Of a stretch of DNA of 44,009 nt, positions 35,437-44,009 are shown one piece after another. The notes beneath the pieces are model-generated. The model did not search any database. It saw nothing but the letters and a program-made list of their open reading frames with translations, and had not been told where the DNA came from. Numbering within the stretch: position 1 is the stretch's first letter; each line of letters starts with the position of its first letter. The DNA is taken from contig NW_014040029.1 of assembly GCF_001186125.1 (NCBI RefSeq), positions 19,280 through 63,288 of the forward strand, in the 5' to 3' direction. The stretch comes from Sphaeroforma arctica JP610. Its lineage: Eukaryota > Opisthokonta > Ichthyosporea > Ichthyophonida. The translations under genes and the position numbers were made by a program.

Positions 35437-38400
35437 TCACAAGAGCTTACTGTATAGTGTGACGTCTAGCTGATCAGGCAGCGGTGTAATCTCGACTTCG
35501 AATCGAGACTGGACCTCGTTCAGGATTTCAGAATCCTCCTTAGAGGCGATGAAAGAAATGGCTAGACCTTTGGTTCCGAAACGACCGGCACGGGCCACCT
35601 ATTTAACAAGGGTAAATTGTGTGCATATGTGAGTTTCATGGCAACCACATAAGAAGTTAGCTCAGAAGTACCAATCAGGCTACATATGAATCTGTGCCAT
35701 ATATATTCAAAGACAGGCTTTATGAGAGACAAGGTAATGAAGCTGGTAAGAACCCGCATCAGCCGATTCAGCGAGCTAATGCAGATTGTTTTGTGGTGAG
35801 GGTTTTAGGCGACGAACCGATGTAACAATAGTCAAAACTTACTCTGTGTAGGTATGTATCTGACTGATCAGACATGTCGAAGTTTATAACGATGTTGATA
35901 CGCTCGATATCGATTCCACGCCCCACAAGATCAGTCGCAACAAGGATACGTTTCTGGAAGTCCTTGAACTCTTTGATCATCTCCAAGCTACAGACAAATT
36001 GTTTGATTTTGAAAAATTTAGAGCGAGAAAATAACCGTGTATGTTTGAAATGTACATATATTGATTCCACGCCCCACAAGAACAGTCGCAACAAGGATGC
36101 GCTTCAGGAAGTCCTTGAGCTCTTTGATCATCTCCAAGCTACAGACAAATTGTTTGATTTTGAAAAATTTAGAGCGAGAAAATAAAACTTCCGTGTATGT
36201 TTGAAATGTACATATATTATACTCTTGATTTCATTCTAAAAGAGTACCCTCCCGCACCCCAAGCGGACACTCACAATACAATAGGGATGGAGAATCAATG
36301 CGTTATCGATGCTCGTTACCAGAAAAAAACCCCCGAAACGCTGATTCGATGCTCATGTGCATAAACATATAAAAACTCGCTTATATATGTATATAATCTT
36401 AGTGGGTGTCATTTATATGTATAGCATTCTGCATAGCAATATTGATACTAATATTAATATATTATAACGAAAGCCATACATATAATGATGTACCAGCTAT
36501 GATACGCATAAGCGTATACAATGCGACATACCGTTGCTCTTGGCTGAGACCAGTGTGTAACGCGATGGCTGGGAAGTTGCAATCACACAGCAAATTACAC
36601 AGAGCCTTTGCTCGGCTAACAGACTTGACGAAGATTACTACTTGGTTGAACTCGAGTGCATCGAGTAAATCTGTGAGTTTTCGGTTCTTGGCTCCCTCGG
36701 TAATTTTGACGTAGTGCTGCTGAAGACCGTGCAATGTAAGCTTGGTCTCGTCGTCTACGTAGATCTCCATGGGCTACATCATGTACATGTGTGTGAATAC
36801 AGAAAAGCATTGTCAGTGGATACAGACACAGAAATATATTGCTGTGTACCAAAGGTGCGCAGAACACAAAAGAACCATGCGCGTAATACATGGGAATGAT
36901 TATCAATTAAAGATTAGGAGAGTTAAGATTTTACACAATATTGCCTAAATATGTATTGTTTTCCACCCCTCAATAAATAGTGCCGCTCACATCCATTTGG
37001 TTTGAGAAGCATAGTACAGAATATCACAATACAAACACATCGGTTGCTAGACGGGCAACAGTAAGACCACTGAGTAGTACAAGACGGCTCCACATCTACA
37101 CATTTTTAAAGTGTACCAAATGCATTCGCTACATACTATACTCTCGTAAGCTTCAGAGACGCAATTGAAACTCAGCATAAAACTATAATTACTGCACATT
37201 GTGATTTCAATAACACATTTCACGTAAGGAACATAACTACTCACAACCTCAGCAATAAAGTCGACGACCGCTCAGATGATGAGAGTACCCCCCTCTCTCA
37301 CACACAAGCTCTTCTAAATATACATTGCTATATCGATAAGAGGATAGGCAATAGCCCATAATGACCACACAGCCACTAACCATATTTGTAGAAAATACGC
37401 GACAGTTTGTAAATTCAACTTACGTCTCTCATAAACTTTTTGCAGATTGGTCGGATCTCCTTTGAGAGTGTTGCACTGAACATCATCACTTGTTTTGACT
37501 TGGGGCTTTGCTTAAAGATCAGCTGTACATCCCGACGCATATCAAGCGAATCCAGCATCTTATCACACTCATCGAGCACAAAGTGCTTGAGCTTGCTCAG
37601 ATCGAGCGAGGGCTTGGTGTTGCTGCCAATTGCGTTGGTGGCAAGTGACAGAATACGTCCCGGAGTTCCCACCACAATATGGGGGTGGGATCGCTCATCC
37701 TTCAGGATTTTATCATCGTTTGTGATAGCAACGCCACCGAAGAACACCGCTGTGCGTACACCCTCAATGTACTTTGAGAAGCGCTCGTACTCGTTCTTGA
37801 TCTGGAAGGCAAGCTCACGTGTGTGACACATAACCAGCACGCTCACTTCCCCATCCTTGATCTCCAACTGCTGCAACGTAGCGAGAACAAAGACGGCTGT
37901 CTTACCCATACCAGACTTCGCCTGGCAGATCACATCCATACCAAGGATGGCCTGGGGAATGCACTCATGTTGCACTGCACACGCACGCGGATAAATGAAA
38001 TCAATGGAACAGATATTGTGAGTGGTGAGGTATACACCACTCAAACTTGGTATAATTGTTTTTGCCAAAATGAACTTCGTATGGTTCCCGTATAGATAAT
38101 AAAGAAGAATATTAAAAGTTTTTGAGTAATCCGACGTAGTCTCGCCTGGCAGCAGCTTATACCAAACTGCCCTCTACTATTTCGCTTGGCACGACACAGA
38201 TATATCCTGAAGATGCGTATAGTGTGGTAGAAACTGCAGCGTTGCACAATACACGGCGTCACATATATTCCACACCTTCTGAAGGGTGCTCGAAACCACA
38301 GTCGACAATCGATTTCAAAAGTTCTGGTTTAAGCAAAAAGTCGCGGAAACCTGCCGTGTGAATTCCTACATAACCCTTCTTTGCTGTAGCACCATCAGTC

Positions 38401-38468
38401 TTGGGCTCCTCGGTGGGCTCAATAACATCCTCCTCGTAATCCAAGAGTTCCTCGTTCACGTCACCCAT
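35437..38468 (-). CDS. DDX39B: ATP-dependent RNA helicase Sub2/UAP56 (DDX39)
   Basis: DECD-box RNA helicase of the spliceosome and the TREX mRNA export complex. Five exons: 38276-38468, 37424-37974, 36532-36773, 35843-35987 and 35437-35598. Together they make 430 residues, against 428 for human UAP56, which supports the TGA at 35437-35439. Visible motifs are Q motif and [10 protein letters not shown], Walker [32 protein letters not shown] (LDECDKML), [30 protein letters not shown] and [12 protein letters not shown]. The acidic N-terminus ([15 protein letters not shown]) is typical of the family. Motif V reads ATDLVGRG where most homologues have ATNLFGRG. A GTAAGC donor-like site four codons before the stop could allow another 3' end, but the length argues against it. 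Intron 4 holds a fresh partial copy of exon 4. Confidence 0.97.
35912..36218. repeat. Recent 151 bp tandem duplication across the Sub2 exon 4 acceptor
   Basis: Copy one is 35912-36062 and copy two 36063-36218. Each holds the first 76 bases of Sub2 exon 4, the CTGTAG acceptor and about 70 bases of intron. The intron parts are identical except for a 5-base insertion, while the exon parts differ at five positions. The copy nearer the 5' end of the gene is a truncated exon with a usable-looking acceptor and no donor, so splicing to it would run into intron and reach a stop. Confidence 0.95.
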
Positions 38469-39520
38469 TGTGGTTTAATTTTTAATGCTGCAGTAGACGT
38501 AGACGTTTAGGGATTCGGGTCAACAAACAAAAACGTGCAGATGGAGGTGCTTATTCGCTGGTTAAGTTGCTTTGTGTGAACGTGGAATCCCGACGCCATT
38601 TTAAGACTGGGAAAGGTTCCCAAGGGGACAGAAGTGCACAGTGTCGGGGTCAGCTGCGAACTCGGGCTTTGATTCAGCTTGGCAGATTTTTGCACATGCT
38701 TATCGCAAGACCGCCATAACTGAATGGCAAATGCTAAATTGATCGGTTGATCTCCATCACGTCCGCTGCACACCAGAAACCTTCGCACCTCCGAACCCCC
38801 ATTTTACCCTCTTATATCTCCATGGTATGACAGAGAGTCCGAATTGTGCATAAAATGACATGTTGTTATCGTTCGTTGTTTAAGTACATACGTGTGTGCT
38901 AAATGCGTTGCCGTCTTAAGGGGTATGCTTCAAACACTCAAAAATTGCTTACCAGAGAAAAGGAGTTGTATGTACGGATCTGAAGTCAGGTAACACAATC
39001 CCGGCTGTATATTATTGTGTTTACTGATAGATTTCGCATAAATATTGTCGAGTATTTTCAGACTAGTTTCCGCCTTTCGATATACCGCACGCTTTCCCCC
39101 GGCTAAATACCTGAAGGCTGAAGCACTGATTTACCACGTTTGTCAGTTGCGAAAATTTTATACAAGAAATATGGAAGTTTGTTAAAAAAAAAATTGTACA
39201 TACCCTCCAATTCCCCGTCATCGCTGTAAAGAATCTATTTTTAAACAGTATGGTTACTGATTTGAAAATGAAAATTATTTTATTATATTTTCCTGTTGTT
39301 GCATTTTGGATATAAAAATTTGGAATGTAAAATAATTATGTACAAATTTCATGACCGTCTACGAGAGAGAGAAGTGAAAATTAAATATAACTATGGCTTA
39401 TCGGACTAACGCCCGAAGAACAAAATAGCTCTGGATGTAGATAGCCAAAACTGAAAACTGGGCCGGTAGCAGAAAGCAGGGGTAAATACGTAGAGCTGGT
39501 AAAAAAAAACGTAGGTATTT

Positions 39521-40391
39521 TCATAGGCTTCTAAATTTAACATTGGCTATATCATACAGATACTTCATAGCGCCTTCTAAATCTTTAAAACCCATTATTA
39601 GAAGGCTATGGCCTATGAGGCTATGGTATTCGATTTTTGAATATATATCCGTTCTATTTATTTTACAACCGGCACAGCAAGGGCACAAGCCCAACGGGCA
39701 CACAACAAGAGGCCTCAACACAAGCCCGCCACAATGATCAAGTTCTTGAATCCAGTAATCCACGTCAACAGAACTTCTTCAAATATATTTTTAAAAAGCA
39801 ATATTAACTGGACAGTGATCCTCTGCCAAAGGTTGATTGGAACGTTAGCGGATACCATCATACCAAAACAAAGGGCACGATGTTCGCCAATAGGTATTCG
39901 ATTTATTCTTGTATTGACAACTCACAATACTCATGGAAATTAAAACCAATGAGTCATTATATTTTAGATTTAGTATTTTTTTTTTAAATTTATACTATAT
40001 TCAAGAAAAACCAAAATACATTTATTTTTGTACATACAAAGGATTTTTTTATTAAAATGTATTTTTAAATATATGCATAAAATTATAATTTTATATTGTT
40101 ACAAAAATAGATAACAGTTTACTATTTAGTACCGAACCGCGAATATCTCATGACCATAAATAAAAATATCTCAACTACATTTCATATTTGCCTCATTTTT
40201 TAAATAAATAAAAATATCAAAATGTTTTTTTGGATAGAGACTTTTTTTTTTAAATTTGTAGACGTCTTCCTTTTATGATTTTTACCGTAGCGGGCATAGC
40301 CTTCTACTGGGTGTTTTTTTAGAAGGCTAGTGTTTTTAAATATAAAATATGTATTTAAAATATTTACATGTTCTATTTTCAGAAGGCTATG
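39521..40391. mobile_element. Possible decayed DNA element with AGAAGGCTATG inverted ends
   Basis: Inverted copies of an AGAAGGCTATG motif lie at 39521-39532 (variant), 39566-39582, 39599-39612, 40295-40306, 40320-40330 and 40381-40391. The intervening DNA is very AT-rich. It includes a plus-strand reading frame of about 115 codons, roughly 39640-39990, interrupted by one stop, with protein-like composition (KGTMFANRYSIYSCID, WKLKPMSHYIL). I cannot assign it to a transposase family. Clear target-site duplications were not found. Confidence 0.35.
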
Positions 40392-40494
40392 ATTTTACAA
40401 ATTTATTTATTTATAATATTTGTATATATAAGTACATATGTAACCGAATTTTTTAATCTTTTATAAAGAAAATCGTATCCTTGGATGCTCACCA

Positions 40495-40745
40495 CTCGTG
40501 GCTCGGTCAAGGCGCTGGCTCACGTCACTGCAAATCAGCTCCACCTCTGCCGTTGCGAGTGAGCGACTGCAGAGTGCAGACCGGACTTGGTCGAGAGCAC
40601 TTTGTAGTACCGAGTTGCTGAGACTCCGCGCCCCTGACTGCTGAGTGCAGGGTGCTGAGTGCTGACGGCTGAGAGTCTGTGAGACAGTGACTCATGCCTG
40701 CTGCACTGCCGACTACAGAAGGGCCAACAGCACATGACCTGCAAA
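40495..40745. other. GC-rich island with GCTGAGTGC-like short repeats
   Basis: This 250-base block is much richer in G and C than the flanking DNA and repeats variants of CTGAGTGC and GACTGC. Long ORFs on the minus strand are Ser/Cys-rich and look accidental. It could be a short interspersed element or a regulatory island. No clear tRNA-type A or B box was found. Confidence 0.35.
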
Positions 40746-41448
40746 ACCACAATCCAATCAATTTAGTGCTAATGCTAAATAGACCAATATGAGTAGAGCC
40801 CTGATGATATTTCTGAAAAAGCCACCAGGGATAAATATAAACTTGAATCGTTAATATATAAATAGAACAGTTTAATTCAAAAAAATGACACAAGATTCTG
40901 AAAATCTGCTATGCCAACACAAATATTTGCTATTCTGTTCCAAAATATTGTACATAACACCTTGTAAAAGATACCTTTGAATGGTCCAAAAAAAGTTTGT
41001 GTGTAGGTAAACCTGAAGGATATTTCAAATTCGGGGCAAATCGAAATCTAAAAGAATGGAATGTCTACGTGAAACTCCTTGAAATAAAGCTAATCTCATT
41101 GGTGAATAGTCACTACCAATTATGCACTTTATGAATTCGAGCCAATATTTTATATGTTTGTACCCTTGATTTGAGATATTCCCAAGATGGGTAAACATTG
41201 CATTTTTTTGTCGTAATTCTAGTCACGCCGTCGGTCAATAGTTTGGACTGGCTTGCTCTTTCGCCGAAACGCGAGATAAAATAATACAATAACAAACAAC
41301 AATATAGTTCTCGCCGGTCGGTGACGATTTCACAGTCGATTACGGTGCCAAAATTACGAACGGACGGATAGGACAAACAAAGAAAAACAAAACATAAACA
41401 CCATTAGTCTTACACTCCCACCCAATTTCATACTAAACTATACTTAAC

Positions 41449-42798
41449 ATGTCAACTGATAGAGAAGATTGCGTCTACAAGGCAAAGCTTGCTGAGCAAG
41501 CCGAGCGCTACGATGGTAAGAGACTATGTTTGTATCTCAATGCTTCCCTTGTCGCATATGTTAGAAATCTGTTCTTTGCTGAGTCCTGTTATCGTTGATA
41601 TAATTTCGTCGCGCACGTACTTGTCAAATTTGTTAAATTCTGTGAATGGTTGCTGCTTCATTTTGTTAGCGTGTTTTATTTAGCGCCACAGCTAACTATT
41701 AGTAACTACACTGTATTTTATGCTCTGTGTAACTTTCTGTATTGTCTTGTATCTTGAGTGCGAATCGTGCATCCTGTATTCTAACCAGATATCTTTTTGT
41801 ACCTTGCACGCAAATGAATTCTTTATCGTTATAGAGATGGTTGATGCCATGAAGAAGGTGGCCTCCCTAGGTGAGCAGCTTACAGTTGAGGAGCGCAACT
41901 TGCTTTCCGTCGCTTACAAGAACGTCATTGGTGCCCGACGTGCTTCATGGAGAATCATCTCCAGCATAGAGCAAAAGGAAGAGTCTAAGGGAAACTCAAA
42001 CAAGGTTACCATCGTCAAGGAATACCGCCAAAAGATCGAGAAGGAACTAGAGGATATCTGTGCTGGTGAGTGATTTTATATTTCAACTAATTTCGAGCGA
42101 ATTTGTTTTGTACCTTCTTTTCAAACTGTAGCAGGGACAGGTCAAGTCAGACGATGTGTATATTTGGATTCCTGTCACTAATGCGGTTGTCTTGTTCATT
42201 TCTACAGATGTTATGAAGGTTCTTGATGATGACCTTATTCCCAACGCTGAGAAGGGTGAGCCCAAGGTATTCTACTACAAGATGAAGGGTGACTACCACA
42301 GATACCTTGCCGAGTTCTCGTCCGGTGAGAAGCGCACAGGTGCTTCAGACGAGTCCCTACAGGCATACAAGGCGGCTTCCGGTATGTGCTTTTCGCCCTA
42401 GAGTATATATGATTGATGCACTTTTTTGCTGATTTAACACTTATCTTCATCGCAAAACGTTCTGTGAAATCAAGCTTTCTCAAGGTGTTGAATGTCTTCC
42501 CTCCATTGCAGATATTGCGACCACAGAGCTTCCCCCTACCCACCCCATCCGTCTTGGTCTAGCCCTGAACTTCTCAGTATTCTATTACGAGATCTTAAAC
42601 TCGCCCGATCGTGCCTGTCAGTTGGCCAAGCAGGCGTTCGATGATGCTATTGCCGAGCTAGACACCTTAAGTGAGGAATGCTACAAGGACAGTACCCTAA
42701 TTATGCAATTGCTTCGCGATAACTTGACGCTCTGGACCTCAGATATGCAAGGCGATGCAGACGCGTCCAAGGAGGACGAGAAGAAGGACGAAGAGTAA
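41449..42798 (+). CDS. 14-3-3 protein
   Basis: Phosphoserine/threonine-binding dimeric adaptor of the cytoplasm. Four exons: 41449-41515, 41835-42065, 42208-42381 and 42512-42798, all in phase 1 joins, coding 252 residues, the normal family length. Hallmarks are [11 protein letters not shown] at the dimer-forming N-terminus, [19 protein letters not shown] (signature 1, with the K and R of the phosphate pocket), [15 protein letters not shown] (second pocket R and Y), and [15 protein letters not shown] with RDNLTLW (signature 2 and last helix). The tail is acidic ([12 protein letters not shown]). The ATG follows TACTTAAC. Codons are more GC-rich than in POLQ or the cyclin, as expected for a highly expressed gene. 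It looks epsilon-like or fungal-like, but the subtype is not certain. Confidence 0.98.
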
Positions 42799-42936
42799 TT
42801 AGTCTATTGTATTTGTAATTCGCTCTACCTACGCAAAAAAAGAAATTGTCGTTGTACTGAATTATATAGTGCATGTACAAATGTTATCTATCTGTAAACG
42901 ATGGGCTCTCTAGATCGGGAGTGTGACAACCCTAAA

Positions 42937-42942
42937 AATAAA
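42937..42942 (+). promoter_or_regulatory. Poly(A) signal of the 14-3-3 gene
   Basis: A canonical AATAAA hexamer lies 139 nt after the 14-3-3 stop codon, so the 3' UTR is probably about 160 nt long. Confidence 0.6.
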
Positions 42943-43941
42943 GCTGTACCAAAACAACTCCTTCGCGTGAGTGCCTCTTCCTTCGTCGGAGACTTCAGTC
43001 GGCCTACTGTGCTGTGAACTCTTCAAGGAGGTTTTATTCGTCAAGCCGTTTGGAAGATTCAAGAATGCGCTTCTCTGCTTTCAACGAGAATTAGTCATCG
43101 ACTGGGTAATTCTTGTATTTTATTTCCCCCAAGTGGGTTGCTTTTGTTGTCGGTCAAATGTGTACATATAGGCTTGTTTCTGATTGTTATTCGTGCAGAG
43201 GTGCTCAGTTCCGATTATGGCTAGCATGTGATTAAAATGACAGACCGTCTTGATGTCTTCCCGTTGTGAGTTGCCTGGTCCTCCAACCACCTGTAATTCG
43301 GTGCAATATATTTGTTGCAGAGATTGGGGGTCGTTAGCTGCGTATGAAAGGTTGCATGTACATCTTGATTTGTGTCTATATCCAAGTTGTTGTCATCGGA
43401 TGTTTTTCTGAGATGACGAACCTGACAAACTGTTCATCCATAGCAACCAATCACGGCGGAACATGATGGCGAAATGTCCGCGTATGTTTCTACTGCGAGC
43501 ACTTAAGAATCCAACTTTAAATATAAGTGAACTTGAAAGCTTGGTGAAGATGTTTTCAACCTACGATTGGAAATACGTAAGCCGTGTTAGAGCCCAGCAA
43601 ACAACCTTTATATTACAAGGATAATAAACGAAAAGATTACTATGGCACGTATATCCTGAGCCACCTATTTTGATGTGCGATACAGGAGAATACATATGGA
43701 GTCTTCTCAAGTATGTTGCTATATCTGTATAAACCTAACCATTAGACATACACATGTGTATATATATAAATATAACTCTATTAAAAATAATCTTCATATA
43801 CACGTATATATATATATATATATTAATATCTATCTATTAAACATATCTTTATATACACGTAATATATATATATAAATATATATATTACGCGTATATAAAG
43901 ATACGTTTAATAGAATAATATAAATATATATATATATGTAA

Positions 43942-43992
<51 letters not shown>

Positions 43993-44009
43993 CATTTTTC
44001 TATGTATTT
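42943..44009. other. Region after 14-3-3, ending in AT microsatellites
   Basis: From 42960 to 43730 there are only short ORFs without family features, and I see no gene. From about 43750 to the end the sequence is dominated by (TA)n with interspersed inverted ATATACACG and CGTATAT segments. The window probably ends at an assembly break, like its left edge. Confidence 0.6.

Larger units (their letters stand above)
38469..41448. promoter_or_regulatory. Divergent intergenic region of Sub2 and 14-3-3
   Basis: The two genes point away from each other, so both promoters lie here. The Sub2 ATG follows TTAAACCACA. The middle (39.2-40.5 kb) is very AT-rich and holds the possible element and the GC-rich island listed separately. 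No TATA box could be assigned with confidence. Confidence 0.5.

Noticed and set aside
35262-35440. Extra Sub2 exon after a GTAAGC site near the stop
   Set aside because: Candidate downstream exons give tails unlike any Sub2, and the TGA at 35437 gives the usual family length.
38507-38788. Minus-strand ORF of 93 codons just upstream of Sub2
   Set aside because: It lies in the expected 5' UTR or promoter, has no domain, and Sub2 already has a typical complete N-terminus at 38468.

Overview
This 44 kb window is nuclear DNA of an intron-rich eukaryote. It holds four protein-coding genes, all split by GT-AG introns. Most introns start GTATGT, GTAAGT or GTGTGT and have weak pyrimidine tracts before the AG. 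Three genes lie on the minus strand and one on the plus strand. The gene set, the long microsatellite-rich introns and the animal-type fusion of helicase and polymerase in one gene suggest a unicellular holozoan, possibly an ichthyosporean such as Sphaeroforma. The organism is inference; no sequence search was run. There are no rRNA, tRNA, CRISPR or prokaryotic features.

Layout from left to right: (1) 244-25904, minus strand, at least 31 exons: DNA polymerase theta (POLQ). The N-terminal tail, the whole superfamily 2 helicase-like domain, a long disordered H/Q/T-rich central exon and the first part of the A-family polymerase domain are present. The window ends in an AT microsatellite before the catalytic palm and finger motifs. 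(2) 25905-29355: about 3.5 kb with two possible 5' exons of the same gene, tandem repeats and hairpins. (3) 29356-32827, minus strand, six exons: a PHO80/PCL-type cyclin. (4) 32828-35436: intergenic, with a 94 bp tandem repeat. (5) 35437-38468, minus strand, five exons: the mRNA export and splicing helicase Sub2/UAP56 (DDX39), complete at 430 residues. (6) 38469-41448: AT-rich intergenic DNA with several inverted copies of an AGAAGGCTATG motif and a decayed ORF. (7) 41449-42798, plus strand, four exons: a complete 14-3-3 protein of 252 residues. (8) 42799-44009: 3' UTR and AT microsatellites.

The genes do not form a pathway. POLQ repairs double-strand breaks by microhomology end joining, Sub2 acts in splicing and mRNA export, 14-3-3 binds phosphoproteins, and the cyclin would partner a CDK.

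The most unusual signal is repeated and intragenic. Several introns carry degraded or fresh partial copies of the neighbouring splice junction: part of an exon plus its acceptor or donor. Clear cases are POLQ (around 22.2-22.6 kb, 16.5 kb and 14.85 kb) and Sub2 (35.9-36.2 kb, still almost identical). Similar short tandem duplications lie in the cyclin gene and in intergenic DNA. These look like tandem duplications that straddled exon edges and were tolerated because the extra copy is spliced out. A second oddity is a plant-type telomere repeat (CCCTAAA) that forms the splice donor of one POLQ exon.
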